NCBI GenBank assembly: GCA_026873275.1
Contig: JANTUC010000016.1
Span: 868,001-932,000 of the forward strand
Origin: Pseudopithomyces maydicus
Lineage: Eukaryota > Ascomycota > Dothideomycetes > Pleosporales > Didymosphaeriaceae
Length of the DNA: 64,000 nucleotides
Direction of reading: 5' to 3'
The position numbers were made by a program, and so were the translations under genes. Below are positions 11,835 through 24,306 of the stretch, piece by piece. How positions within the stretch are numbered: the stretch's first letter is position 1; each line of letters begins with the position of its first letter. The notes under the pieces were generated by a model that saw nothing but the letters and a program-made list of their open reading frames with translations, had not been told where the DNA came from and did not search any database.

Positions 11835-14369
11835 ATGAGAGGCATTGCCGAAGCAGAGTGCGCAGTTTCTTCTCACATTCCTATGCTACTTGTGTCTAAT
11901 CGTGCTCAGGAAGCATTGGCGCCAACTGGACGACTTCCACTCGCTCACGGACCTGAAGATAGCTGTTTCGTCGCACAGAGAACCGCAGATCACATCTGGC
12001 CTGCGCTCTGTCTGCTGGAAGGTAGCGGCACTCCTCTTGGGATCATTTTGGCCAAACAAATATTGAGCACACGTACAGATCTTCCTGCTCCTCAAGACAC
12101 TAGATCGTTCGTCATGGCCCGCCCGCATCTTCGAGTCGCGGGCAACTTACGCCTCCCTCCGCTCGCACTACCTCCGAGCGATCGAGCACCCCGATGAGCT
12201 CGAATCTTCTGTTGATCCGCTTAGTGAGAATGAAGAAGTACGCTTCTTTCCACCCGACTCGTTACACTGTGTATTGACCATACTAAGCCTTGAAAGTCCC
12301 CATGGGTAGCCCTCCGATCCGATGAGACCCTCCGCGCAGAGATATTTCAAGATATCGAACGATGCATGCCAGACAATGTATACTTCCGGCAGCCAGCAAC
12401 GCAGAATATGATGCTGGACGTGCTGTTTGTCTGGTGCAAGATGCACCCAAACGTGGGGTATCGCCAGGGCATGCACGAGATATTGGCACCACTGCTGTGG
12501 GTCATAGAAAGAGACGCTGTCGATATTACAGGTGTAGACCACACCAAAGCGGATCAGACATTGGTAGATATGCTAGATTCGGGCTACATGGAGCACGACA
12601 CGTTTACGCTGTTCTCATTGATCATGCAGACAGCCATGTCGTTCTATGCACCGGCCGACCCGAAGTCAGCGTCGTCGGAAACGCCCATGCTTGCTCGCTG
12701 CTCAAGAATATTCGAAAGACACTTGCCCAAGGCCGACCCGGAACTGGCTTCACACCTAGTGAAGCTTGAAATCGTTCCGCAAATCTTCCTATTGTGCGTT
12801 CTTCATCCGCTATCTTAATTCTCGCTGACCGATAAACAGACGCTGGATCCGACTACTATTCGGTCGCGAATTTCCATTGGACGATGTACTGAACGTTTGG
12901 GACGCGCTTTTTGCCATCGACTCCACGCTTGAGCTAGTCGATATGATCTCTATCGCTATGTTGTTGCGGATTCGTTGGGACTTGATTGCCGCCGACACCA
13001 ATGAAGCATTCACATTGCTATTGAGATACCCTGAACCTGGCGCCCCAGCCTACACATTTATCAAAGATGCACTATACCTACGGGATCATTTGACACCAGA
13101 GGGCGGCGCAGAAATTATCACACGGTACGGTAATAAAGCGCCCGACATTACCGCAATACCTCCACCAGACATCCGGCTCCCATCACCGTCACCCTCCACA
13201 TCATCACATCGAACAAGAAACAGTATAGGGTCTCCTAGAGCATTTGTCAGTCAGCAGGGTGCGGGGATAGAGGCGCTCCTTCAAGGTGCTGCGAAGAATG
13301 TATTAGAGAAAGGGTCGCAATGGGGCGTTGGAAAAGCCATCCGTGACGCTGTAGGAGAGGTGAGGAAGCATGCCGAAGCCATCCAGGTCGGCGTCCCTTC
13401 CACACCCGTTTCAGGACAATCCACGCCCAGATCCGGTGGCAGAGAATATCGCAAGCCCGCTCAACTTTCAGCGGCCAACTCCAGACCCGGCATGACCCGC
13501 ACGCAATCGGCCAATATACTCAAGAAGGTTGAAAGCCTAGAAACACGCAATAAGAATCTGGCGAAGATGCTTGAAAGTGCGGTTGCTGAACTCTGGGACT
13601 ATCATAAGGAACGCAGTGAAGAGGGAGCGGAATCCAATCAGACGAAAGGAGACTCGATCGAAGCACTGAGCCTTGCCATTGCAAAAGTGCAGTTTGTCCA
13701 AGTCTATCTCGAGGATTCATCAATACCCTTGCCGGTTGATGAAACTACAGAGCAAGCGGTAAGCTCTCTTCTCTCTTGTCGGTATTGGCAAGTAAAAGAA
13801 CAGATGAGTACTGACCGTCTCAGGCCACAGTCAATGCAGCAGCCGGTCTCCTCTCGCCAGCACCATCATCTCCAGGCGCAGTCCCCGAACGGACAGCCAG
13901 TGCACCCCCGATACCGAACAATGCACGAACCCCATCCTTCTCTGGAACACGAGACACCACCTCCCCGGCAGACGTACAGCCGACCTCCCCGTTAACCCGG
14001 TCCGAAGTACAAACCCGGTCGGTGACGTCCCGACTATCACCACAACCGCCACGTACGCGACCCACTCTGGCCTCTTCTAATTTCTCTTGGATGCTCGGTC
14101 AAGACTCTACATCCACAGCATCGACATTTGCATCAAGCACTGCACATTCAGCATTTGCATCAGACGAAAAGCGTAGACTCAAAGGAAAAGGTTTTCTCTT
14201 TGGAGACGACGACGAAGGCGAGGAACCCGTGCGTGAAAAGCGAGGGAGCGTAAGCGGGAAGAGCGGAGCAAAAAGTGGGAAGCACAAAGGCAAGGCCCAG
14301 ACGGAAGTCGAGGTGGAAGAAGAGATCATCAACTTGGAGGACGTGGGGAAGAGAGACGCTGTAATGTGA
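11835..14369 (+). CDS. TBC-domain Rab GTPase-activating protein (TBC1D5-like)
   Basis: Putative Rab-GAP of 751 residues. Exons: 11835-11857, 11910-12021, 12079-12237, 12297-12793, 12840-13758 and 13824-14369; all phases agree. The TBC domain spans roughly residues 35-320. It has the arginine-finger stretch IFQDIERCMPDN and the glutamine-finger stretch VGYRQGMHEILAPLLW, followed by RWIRLLFGREFPLDDVLNVW. Both catalytic fingers are present, so it should be active. The order and the SLTDLK / SENEESPW features resemble TBC1D5, whose animal homologue acts on Rab7 and retromer; that specificity is inference. The C-terminal half is Ser/Pro-rich and disordered, with a short coiled-coil-like stretch (ANILKKVESLETRNKNLAKM). 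The first exon is only 23 nt but splices cleanly (MRGIAEAEKHWRQLDDF). Confidence 0.9.
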
Positions 14370-14786
14370 GTGTCACGCATATCCTGCGTATGTACTCATG
14401 CATACATACAGTCACATAGCGAGCGCATCAATTTCACTCTCACGTATTCACCGCAGCTACCACACAGGCACAAGCACAGGGGCGAGACAGATACAGGTAT
14501 TCATGCAAATTTGTTTATTTATTGCCATGCTTCATGAATCGAAAACCAGCCATCCCAGCTCATCAACCACATGTTTGTTCCCCGTCAACAAAGAAAGAGG
14601 TATGTGCCAAAGAGTGGAAACGAAGGAGATCGAGCTTGAATCGGTTGTTTCATGTGCGTGTTAAGGACAGTCGGTCGAATCGAAGGGCTCAGCCAGCAAG
14701 ATGGTACGCAGACAAGGTGTCGAATTCGAAAGGATTGTGAGGAACCGCCTTACTTCGCCATCGTCGGGGATGAGGGGAGAGGGAAT
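14370..14786. other. Convergent intergenic region, 417 bp
   Basis: Lies between the 3' ends of the TBC gene and the metallothionein gene and should hold both 3' UTRs. No other feature seen. Confidence 0.6.
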
Positions 14787-14956
14787 TTCTAAACGCGTAA
14801 ATGTCAGCAACACGTAACTACCATGCTCGCAAGCAAGCTCATCCTCTACTACTACTACTGCTACTATTGCTACTACTCACATTTTCCGCAGTTGCAGGCA
14901 CCCTGAGCGCAGCCGCAGTCGGCGCAGCTACATCCGGCAGTTCCGCATCCAGGCAT
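14787..14956 (-). CDS. Small copper-type metallothionein
   Basis: A very short Cys-rich protein: ATG at 14956, reading MPGCGTAGCSCADCGCAQ then GACNCGK. Seven cysteines in a tight C-x-C / C-x2-C pattern within 25 residues, ending CNCGK, closely recall the 7-Cys copper metallothioneins of ascomycetes such as Neurospora, which bind Cu(I). Exon 1 is 14956-14881; a GTGAGT donor follows, then GCTGAC and TTTAG at 14789, and the stop TAA forms across the splice (14881 plus 14788-14787). If unspliced, the frame runs two codons further (Cys-Glu) to a TAG at 14873, giving 27 residues and eight Cys. Too short for ordinary gene finders. Its role in metal storage or detoxification is inferred from composition. 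Confidence 0.8.
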
Positions 14957-15502
14957 GATGATAGATTTGAGTGGTGGGTTGTTATTTAAAACAAAAAAGA
15001 AGCTGTTGTGTATGGACGTATGGATTTCTCGTTGCTCTGATCGGGCCAGCAGGAAGAGGGGTAGGCGGGGTCTTTATCTTCGCGGTCGCTGGCAGTCCCG
15101 CCGATGACCAACCGAAAGCGGCGCGTGCCGATAGCCGCGCAGGTTGCAACGCTGGACGCTTCAATCGTCGCTGCGACGTTGGCGCTCTGATTGGAGAGGG
15201 GGCGTCTGGCCCGCCGCACAATTCACTCAGTGAGGAGGCTATCCCTGTTTGAGCAAGTTCCGTGGGGCAGGGCGAGGGGCCGAGGCGGGCGCCTGGGCAA
15301 AATTACTGGGACGCTGGGCATGGAGGGCGATGCGTGGAATGCAATCGGTACAGGGAAGCGAGAGGCGCGGGACTTGTGCGGAGTGCAAAAAGGAAAGAGA
15401 GTCGTACTGGCGGAGGATGGACGGCGAGGCGTGGTGGAGGTGGCGAGATGAGCGAGGAGAGGGATCACATCACGCTCGGATGTGACACACGGTGTGGATT
15501 GA

Positions 15503-15543
15503 TTGCTGTTGCTATTGCTATTGCTATTGCTATTGCTATTGCC
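15503..15543. repeat. TTGCTA hexanucleotide microsatellite
   Basis: About six tandem copies of TTGCTA, the first reading TTGCTG, in intergenic DNA. Confidence 0.95.
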
Positions 15544-16436
15544 ATCACAAACCCAAAGTTTGCATTCAGCCTCGGGCTCTGCTTGTGATGTGGGAAGTCT
15601 ACTCACCACAGCAGTCCGATATGTTATCGGGGATCCACTTGACTATCGTGTCTTACCACTACCGTACCTACCTACTTACCTACCCTAACTAACTAGATAC
15701 TATACTCTACCGGTGCCACCTCCAGCTCCAAACAGAGTTCGAGCGAACACCAAACCTGCATTTCCCTGCATGTCCACAAGTGCGAAGTCTGCCAAGTTTT
15801 CGCCCAACTCGACCCTGTTAGACCCTGTATCTACGTAAGGTACGTAGACCCTCTATCTAGCACCTCTCATGTGAAAGCGAAAATAGGTAGGTAGGTAAAC
15901 AGCCGGGAAACGTGTGACGTTCCAGCTGGAGATGTGAGGTGATGTGATGTGAGAGCTGAAAGAGGATGCAGCTTGCTTGGCCGACGGCGATGCCTTACAC
16001 ACAGGCTGCCCGCGTTCTTACGTACCCGGTACGGTACGTACGGTGCGGGCGTACCTTCAGCCAGCCCAGCTCGGCCCAGCTCACCTTACCTCACCTCACC
16101 TCATGACCGTGCCATGCCACACACACGGATGTATGTAAGCTGCGATCTTTGCCTTTGACGAAGCGAACACGAGAAGACGCCCGATCGCGTATTTCCGGAG
16201 CGCCGGGCATAGATCACGTCGTTTGTTTCTGTCAAGCAGCCGCTACACAAACATACCGGTACATGCATACATGCGTACATACATGAACGTAAACCCAAAA
16301 TAGCACCATAGTTGGCACGTTCAAGCCCACTTACCCAGCACGGCAATCCACGCATCCTTCATCGAATCCCTACCTATGTCATCGCCAAGGCAAAGGCAAA
16401 CGTCCACTCCACCGGCCGGTCGGCTACTCGCGGTCA

Positions 16437-16486
16437 ACGTACATACCGTGCTGTACCGTACATTCGCTCGGTACGGTATGCACGTA
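16437..16486. repeat. Imperfect inverted repeat rich in GTAC
   Basis: The arms CGTACATACCGTGCTGTACCG and CGGTACGGTATGCACGTA are imperfect reverse complements about 10 nt apart. They sit in a region dense in GTACGG words. They could form a hairpin, but nothing shows a function. Confidence 0.5.
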
Positions 16487-17539
16487 GTCTAGTCCCTCTG
16501 AACGATTACGCGAGTCCACTACACACACCCACGCAGCGGCTACAGCGGTGATCAAAATGCCCACGAGACAATGAGATCGGTGGCGCTCGCATTCTCCCGG
16601 GGTCTGCAGCCTGCACACTCTTGGTTTTGCATGCTCTGCGGGGGTTTGCCACTGTTGCTTGCCATGTCATGTCACCGTCACTGACGTTTGTGGTCGGTGG
16701 GCGTGAACCCTGTGACCATGGGTGTGGTACAGATGCACGTCATATCTGGGGGCAACATTTGAGATAGTTATGCTGTAAGGTTCGGGCAAAACATGTAGTC
16801 TAGTGTAGATAGGGCACGCACACCTATCTACCTCTATTTCAACCATGACAAATATGGAATTTGATAGACATAATCGCACAGTAGGCTACTGCAAGCTTAT
16901 AGCGTGCACACTGAATTTCGGCGTAAAGTTCACGCGTCAGCTTCCACCGGTTCAGGTGTCCACCGTGCGTTGTGTATTAGATTAATTGGACATTATCTCT
17001 CGTCCGCCGTCCGGCAGCGCACCCTTTCAGCACCCGACTCGCAGTGTCCAGCTGTTGCTAGAGTAGAGCTTTCGTTCAAAAGTATATACAAAAAGAGAGA
17101 TGCCAAGCCAGCCCAACCCGTGTTGAATTCCGATCCACTGACATGGTTCGGACCGCGGGTTTACGGTTGAAGGCGCGTGCATCGCATGCTGAACCTGACA
17201 TCCTATACTAGAAATTTTTTGTTTTTTGCAAGTGCTGTAGTTGTGGTAGAAGTAGAATAGTATCCATGTTGCAAAACAGCGACAAGGTTGATGAAAAGAC
17301 CCAAAGATAACCCAAATGTGGATCGCATCAGCACTTGACGGATCTTCTCAAAGCAACAGTGAGGGGGTATGACAAAATCAGAAGTGAGAAAAAACCCATA
17401 ATTCCAACCCAAAGGCCAGTATTGTTCGTGCCGCGTCGATGATGACATCAAAGACCGAGGAGTATCATGCGCGTCGTTGGCCTTTTGTGACCCAATATAA
17501 GCAATAGCAAGAAGAACGCCGACCCAAATGTCGTGCAGG

Positions 17540-18660
17540 CTACATGGAGCCCATAGCAATCAAAGCCTCGATGGCCTCGCGCTCTGCGAGATGGCCCCGA
17601 GATCCCATAACGCCAATAGATGCAGGAAGTGTGCCCGTTTGTACACGGGATGCAGTGTAAGAACCAGAATTAAAGGCCGGAGTTGGTGTCCTCGCGGCAT
17701 GCGATTGTGGCACGGATTGCGCCGAAGCCGAACGGAAGGTGCGAGAAAGGTAGTTGTAGTCACGGTAGACGGGGCGGGTTGGCTGGCGCTTCTGGCGGAG
17801 AGCCTCAGGCCCAACGGCAGACCAGTCCTCCTCATCCGTCTCGTCGTCCATGTCGTTGCCCAGGTCCATTTCCGACGCATCAGACTCGCTGTCGTCGTCG
17901 GAGCCGTCCAAGGACATCTGATCGGCCATGTCCTCATCGTGGCTGTCAGGGGAAGCGGCCCAGCTTCCGGTAAATTCGTCGCGCCCATGACGCATGGTCT
18001 TGCGGATGTGGAGACCAGCCTGACTGTCCAAGCTTGCGGGTGGAGTCATGCCATTGTGAGACGTGCCGTGGGCCCCGATGGGGACACCCCGGTTCGCTTG
18101 CGACTGACCTGCCACGCTCCATCGACCCCATCCAACTTTCTCGAATTTGACTTCGCCGTGAAGTCCGCCGCCTGCGCGATGTTCCAGCGCGGCAACCACC
18201 AACCTGCGAGCCTTTGCAGGAGGGAGACCCGAGAAGCCAGGGACGGAGTGGGTGAGATGAGCCATCATCTCGCGGATAGGCATGGCGCCGTGGCCTAGGA
18301 TGATGCCGGGCAGATGGTGCTTAGCGAGCATAATAGCCGTGATCTGACGTGTAGCATCCAGACCAGCGAGCGCTTCCTTGGAGAGCGCAGGTGCTGGCTG
18401 GTCCTGGGCTGCAGCGTGCTCCAACGCGTCCTCCAGATCGATATCCATGTCCCTAGACAGCGGCGAAGGCGACCTCACGGCGCCCGGAAGGGCAGCGCGA
18501 TCCTTCTGCGCGGGCAGGGTTGGCGATATGGAGCTCGGGGGGTGGGCATGGCGGAGACGGGCCCGCCATCGCGTGGTATGGGGATGTTGGCTGTGGCGGA
18601 GCGGTTCGCAAAGGCGACGGCGATGTTGGAGACGGGCCTGGAGGCGGCGACGGTAGCCAT
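17540..18660 (-). CDS. STB3: STB3-like Sin3-binding repressor (one-base frame break)
   Basis: Homologue of yeast Stb3, which binds Sin3 and ribosomal-RNA-processing-element promoters. The Stb3 core is plain: ATRQITAIMLAKHHLPGII, HGAMPIREMMAHLTHSVPGF, PAKARRLVVAALEHRAGGG and GEVKFEKVGWGRWS. After it comes an acidic stretch (DGSDDDSESDASEMDLG) and a short conserved tail ending EAIEALIAMGSM. The likely start is the ATG at 18660 (MATVAASRPVSNIAVAF). That frame meets the core frame only if one base is added to the six-G run at 18537-18542. The join then reads MPTPPSSISPTLPAQK, a typical family stretch. As written, the ATG frame stops after 61 codons. With the added base the protein is about 373 residues. 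No introns are seen. Confidence 0.85.
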
Positions 18661-19947
18661 GGTGCGGGTCGGATGAGCTGAGGTTGGGACGGAACGGCAG
18701 GAGCAGCTGACCCGATGACTCAAGGGAGGCACTGTCTGACGGAGGGCAGCAGTGCACGAGGATTTTGCAGAAAGACAGCAGCGGCCGTCTTATGAGTATT
18801 GCAGCGCGAGCGGAGTGGGCTGGCGTCGTGTGTAGCGAGGGTTGCTTGCTTGAGCGTTCCGAAGGATCGGCGATGCGATCTGCGAGCGAGGAAGACGGTC
18901 TGCGAGCGACAGGGTGGAGGCCGGGGCGATCAGAATGGGAATGGCAAAGGGACGCGAGGAGGCAGTCCCGTGTGCAGGTGCAGATGCAGTGCAAATGGAA
19001 AGTAGTAGCAGCTGGTCAGGTCTGGTTGCAGCGAGGGCTGGATCTTGTTCTTTGTTCTGTTGTATTGTAGGTAGGTCTGAGCAGGGCGACGGGCAGGTAG
19101 GAGATGATAAGCAGTCGCGGAACAAGGACGGGGGTGGCCGCTTGCCAATTGGTCAAACACCGGGCCCACTTTGGGAAAGGGCGACCGGGGGTCTGATGAC
19201 AGCCACAGTCGACCGGGCCAGCGTCATCCATGAATGGGACACTACCTGGCTGGTCATCTGCTGATCCAAGCCACCACCCAGGCCTGGCCTCGCGCCATGT
19301 ATGCGCAAAACAGGGCAGCTGTACCCCCTTCAACAACAGCGCACAAAGCTGCTGCGAAATGCTGCGAAGCCTGCGGAGTGCTGATGCTGGAATCTCGTCA
19401 GTGACTCAAGCCCACCGTCCCCACCGTCCACGGCTGTCGATGCTGTCACCATCGGGGCCCCGTTCCGTTTCCAGCCGACTCATGTATGCCGCCCATATCA
19501 ACACCCACCCCAAGACTCAACACAATTGGCCTTATCAGGCGCGGGGTGCTCTGCCTTCCGACCTCGCACAGCCTAGCCATGCCGCATCGCAGACGCTCCA
19601 AGGGAACCATGGCCCTCTCCGGCTGTCCTTTGCCTGACTTGGGCGCATAAGCAACGAAAGACGGCCCCCCACAAACACACGTGTCGCATCGTTGCAGCAC
19701 ATCCGCACCGAATCGCGCCGAGTTGCTTTGAACGGGTGTTTAACGCCCCGCTTTTGCGCCAAAGTTGCCTTTAGGTCATGATCTATGCTGCCGCGTAAGA
19801 CAAGACAGCTTGCGCCGCACCCCAGCGCTCTGCTGAACCCACGTGTTTCCAGTGCGCGACCGCCGTTCTCAATCGTTCACGGCACCGCGACTTCAGATGC
19901 AGCGTAGCATGCAACGGCGCAGTGATTGACGCCGCGTGCAATCGGCC
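18661..19947. other. Intergenic, 1.3 kb (STB3 upstream, TOP3 downstream)
   Basis: Upstream region of STB3 and 3' side of TOP3. No gene or clear regulatory element recognised; ORFs on both strands lack motifs. Confidence 0.6.
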
Positions 19948-22133
19948 TCAAACTTGATTGGCGCCCCCAACGTATTTTCGTATTGCCTGTGCAGTGCCGC
20001 TTCGTTAGCCGTCCTTCCAACGTCCTGTGGGTGTGCGCACGACCTACATCTTTGAGCACATTGATCTGCTGCTGCGTGCGAACAAATACTGCTCTGTATT
20101 GCTCTAGATTCTGTTGCACCACATCGTTGCGTGTGCTGCGGCCCTCGCAGATTGCTTTCATCTGAACCTCCATCTGCCGGCCGTGTTAGCGTACATGACT
20201 TATTAACCCTGAGCGGACCTGGTACCTCTTTGCGTAGAAACGGCTTGCTTAGGCTGGTCTCGAACCCCACGTTATCGTAACCTTCGATGAGTGCTACTCC
20301 CAACGTTGTCGGGATGAATTCCTGCACTCCGCCAGTGCCTCCGCCGCCGTTCTGAGCTGCTGCACCTCCACGCCCGCCTCTGCCGCCGCGACCTCGTCCT
20401 CGGCCTCTGCCACCACCTCGCTCGGCTGGGCCGCTGTTGCCTGCACCGCCTTTGGGACGTGCGATTACGTACTCGCGCTCCTTGATCTTTGCGATGTGCT
20501 CGGCCATGGTAGCGTCAGTACCAATGCCATTGGCATCCATGAGAGCAATGAGCTCGGGCTCCGTCAAATAACCCGGCGCTGTTGTCTTGCCATCATGCAT
20601 AGTTGCCTCTGTGGGCTCGAGCGTTTCCCCAACAGTATATTGTGGCAGATTCTGACTGCTTTCCCACTTGTCGTAGGGATAGACATCGAGATAGTTACGT
20701 GCAATGACAGTAAGCCCGTGTACGTGAAATATCTCACCTCCATAGTCGATTTCCACATCGGTGGCCTCGCCGACTGCATCTTCGGAACAACAAGCGAGAA
20801 ATCGGCGAACGACAAACTCGTAGACACGTTTTTCGTTGTCATTTAGTTGGTTCGGATTGACGTAATTCACCGGGTGGATCGGTGGGTGGGCTTTGTCGTT
20901 GTTGCGACCGTTACGCGGTTGGTTGAACCCACCGTTGGTCAGCCCTGCGGCAAACGCGCCCCAGCGATTGTCTTGCTCTTGCTTTTCGATTATTTTTCGG
21001 AGGTCCATGTCCCGGTCGAACTGATCTGTTTCGGTGCGCGGATAGCTGATCCAACCCTTGGTGTACAGATCCTCGGCAACCTTCATGACCTCTTGAGATG
21101 TCATCCGGAGGAATCTACTTCCCATCTTCTGCAATTCGACGGTTGTGAGAGGTAGTGGCTTCCATTTTTTGGTCGGTTTTTTCTGCATCTTGGTGACTGT
21201 TGCATGCTTTGAGAGCAAACACTTTTCGTATATGACAATGACCGTCATTCTGTCAAATAGATGACCTCTCTTCCAAGAGAATTTGACGTTGATCCCATCT
21301 TTCTCGTGACCGACTCTGATGTACCAGAATGGCTCAGGAACGAAGTTTCGAACGCGCAAATATCGGTCAACCACGAATCCCAGGGTAGGAAATTGGCATG
21401 ACCCGTAACTGATGATTTTCTTTTGCTCTCCTTGCTGTGGGATCATTTGTTGCAAAGCAAGAGTCTGCATGCGAGTGAATGCAGCACCCAAGCGAAGATC
21501 CAACTCGATGCGCGCTGCAACGGCATTGGCTTGGGCTTCGTCCAGTTGAATGGGGGTTCGAGCGGCCTGGATGATGTGCCTGTCTCTGTGATCAACGGCG
21601 TCTCCCGTGTGGTTACTTGTGACTCACGCTCTCTCAATATTGCTAAATCGTGCTCGCCATACTTGCATATTGGGATTTGCCTTCAGAGCGATATCTCGAA
21701 TCTCGGTCCCAATGTGCTCGCCTTCTCGATCGCAATCGGTCCAAATGAAGAGAATGTTATGGTGTCTAGCTTGAGCCTCGATGTTGCCGGCTACAGCCTT
21801 CTTGTCCTCTGCGACTTGAACGACAATGGGTGCTTCGAACAACTCTCCTGGGGCACAAGACTGCCATTTTCGATATCGCTCTTGGAAATCCGACGCTTGG
21901 ATGTGGCCCGCCACACAGGTGAAGGTCACCGATGACTGTCCCCATCGCTGAAAATTATAATCGAACTTGTAATTCTTGACCCATTGGATACCACGAACGT
22001 TCTCCTAGACGTGGCGTAAGAATGGATGGCGAGCGGTGGGACGAAGACTTACGGCTCGAGCTTGGCCGCCAAGATGGTTGGCTACAGCTTTCGCTATGGA
22101 GGGTTTCTCCGCTACGCATAAGATCCTCGCCAT
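19948..22133 (-). CDS. TOP3: DNA topoisomerase III
   Basis: Type IA topoisomerase that acts with a RecQ helicase to resolve recombination intermediates. Exons on the minus strand: 22133-22053, 22004-21628, 21579-20226, 20173-20048 and 19986-19948; phases agree and give 658 residues. The N-terminal TOPRIM domain starts MARILCVAEKPSIAKAVANH and has the acidic TDCDREGEHIG motif. The active-site tyrosine is at about residue 332 in KGWISYPRTETDQF. The strand-passage domain follows, with NGIGTDATMAEHI. A Gly/Arg-rich insert (GRGRGRGRGGRGGRGG) interrupts the region near residue 560. The last exon is only 39 nt and ends AIRKYVGGANQV; its intron has a GGCTAACG branch site. No C-terminal zinc finger is present, as in yeast Top3. 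Divergent to the DUF1295 gene. Confidence 0.95.
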
Positions 22134-22392
22134 CGCTGCTCCACCTGCGGGCCGCTCCGATGCATAAGTGGAAGAAGTTTGAGATGGACGATCATGTGAA
22201 GACGCGTCAAGCTAGGCAAAGCGCGTTCAGGCGATGCACGGACCGCCCGATCGAAACTAGACGGAGGTTTGCTCAAAATGTATGACGCCATTAGTGCCTT
22301 GTCATCGCACACGGGTACAGCAGGGAGCGGTACTTAAGCATCGGGTGCTGGATTTGTTTTTTGTTTTTTTGTTACTCTGCAGCTATCCCGCC

Positions 22393-23569
22393 ATGTTGAA
22401 TCTGCAACCTGCCCTGAGCGCCGCGCTCCCCGCAGTCAAAAGTCTACCCGAATGCGCAGACTTCGCGAAGACGGTTTCGCCATACATCCCGCAGCTTTAC
22501 GACCTGCCTGAGAAAATCTACGCGAACATAAACAGCATCGAAGCGCTCAAGCATGTATATCTTTCGACGAACCCCGTGGTCACCGCGCTCGCCTTTGCCT
22601 TGTTCCTCACGCCCGTCGTGCTCATCGTCTCCGAAATCAACAAAAACTACTCACAGGTCGATCGCCTGTGGAGCATCCTCCCCGTCATATACAACGCGCA
22701 TTATGCCCTATGGGCGCACCTAGCAGGGATACCTACCCAACGGCTGGATCATGTCCTGGCTGTCTCAGTGCTGTGGGGCGCGAGACTGACGTTCAATTAC
22801 TGGCGCAAGGGCGGCTACCAAATTGGATCCGAGGACTACAGGTGGAACATTGTTAAAGATTTCATTGGACCGGCTGCTATGTTTGTACTCAACGTGGTGT
22901 TCATCTCCCTGGCACAAAACGTAGGTATATTGCAATTGTTAGGATGCGCCGACAAGACTAACTAACCCCTTCTAGATCCTCCTCTTCTCCATAACCACAC
23001 CAACCTATATCCTCCTTCTAACCTCTCGCGTAACCGGAAACGAACTCAGCTTCTACGACAGCCTCTTCTCCAAGCTGATATTTGTGCTCATCCTCGTCGA
23101 GTACTTCGCTGACCAGCAACAATGGAATTTCCACGGCGCCAAGGACGAATACAAGAGGACGGCAAAGGTGCCGAAGAACTACGGTTACACACGCGAACAG
23201 CTTGACCGCGGCTTCAATACCAGCGGCCTGTGGTCGTGGTCCCGCCATCCCAACTTTGCTGCCGAGCAGGGCGTCTGGGTCGCGTTGTATCAGTGGGCGT
23301 GCTGGGAATCGCAGACATACGTGAACTGGTGCTTAGCAGCTGCGCTAGCCTATCTCATCCTCTTCCAGGCTAGCACTTGGCTCACCGAACTACTCAGCGC
23401 AAGGAAGTACCCGGATTATCGGGTTTATCGAGAGCGAGTGGGCAAGTTCTTGCCAAAACTGATGACTACGAGCATGGACGCATCTAAGACAGGCGCGGTG
23501 GCGAACGGGAACAAGAATCATGACAGCCCGAATGCTGCAAAGGCTACTGGAAGCACGAAACGGAGATAG
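22393..23569 (+). CDS. DUF1295 membrane protein (steroid 5-alpha-reductase-like)
   Basis: Multi-spanning membrane protein of 373 residues in the DUF1295 / steroid oxidoreductase superfamily. Exons 22393-22920 and 22976-23569, with an intron carrying CTAAC and TCTAG. Family marks are NKNYSQVDRLWSILPVIY, LWGARLTFNYWRKGGYQIG followed by SEDYRW, EYFADQQQWNFHGAKD, and near the C-terminus GLWSWSRHPNFAAEQGVW, the conserved RHPN motif of isoprenylcysteine-methyltransferase-like and reductase-like enzymes. At least six hydrophobic segments are visible. The tail after residue 330 is hydrophilic and basic. The start at 22393 gives a soluble N-terminus of about 55 residues. Substrate unknown; probably an NADPH-dependent reductase of the ER. 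Confidence 0.88.
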
Positions 23570-24306
23570 ATTTCTCGGGTTGATGATGATCATCGTAGGC
23601 TGGTTTATATCGATGGTCCACAATCGACTATATATTAGTGCAAGATGGGGAAGTACTAGATCATCATAGAGGATAGATAGTTCAACTATAATAATCCTGA
23701 TCGTATTCAACTCAATAACTGAACACGTACTGATGAACCGACAATTTCATTTCAGCCTCGTATTGACTTGGTGACTGGGCTACAGCCAGGCTGCCTCGGA
23801 TGCATACGATCATGAAGGGCGAGTTACGTGGCTGGCGTGACTAGTTCAATTCCCACAACACTCAGCCACCAAGATGCTTCACGGCTAAAATGTTCAAAGG
23901 CCTTGAAAGTTTCCAGGAGCTTCTGCCATATCCTTCGCGGCCCCATGCCTTTGATTCTACACGTTGTAACAATCAATTGGTCCTCGGGTGTTATCGCGCG
24001 TCGTATGTTCAGCCTTCCTGCGCCATCAATAAAATCGTGCGTGCCTGGGTTAGCGATGGCAATTCTTACTGGACCATTCTACCACTGTTGAAACACAGCC
24101 TCTGACAACCCCCTCACCGGTCAGTTGCCACTTCAGCCTTGGATGCTTCTATGTTCTCGTCTTATCGAGAGACCCTCGTACTTGATTCTCCAGTGACGCA
24201 AAACTCGGATTTCATGCACTTTAGGTACCCAGAGTTGAAATCACTCTAGTCTTATTGAATACCTCTGAGGACGAGTACATAACCTACGCTCCAAATCATC
24301 GCCATC
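23570..24306. other. Intergenic, 737 bp
   Basis: From about here the sequence becomes visibly more AT-rich. No gene seen; this is the upstream region of the large gene that follows. Confidence 0.6.

Larger units (their letters stand above)
14957..17539. other. Long intergenic region, 2.6 kb
   Basis: Metallothionein upstream region on the left and STB3 3' side on the right. A T/A-rich patch (TTTAAATAAC on the minus strand, about 14984-14993) may serve the metallothionein. The rest holds a TTGCTA microsatellite, TACCTACC-type simple sequence (about 15660-15690 and 15880-15900), CTCACCTCACC near 16080-16105 and clusters of GTACGGTAC words. Scattered ORFs have no motifs. I see no gene. Confidence 0.6.

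Noticed and set aside
17203..17559. 118-codon minus-strand ORF just downstream of STB3
   Set aside because: No family motif; it overlaps the expected 3' UTR.
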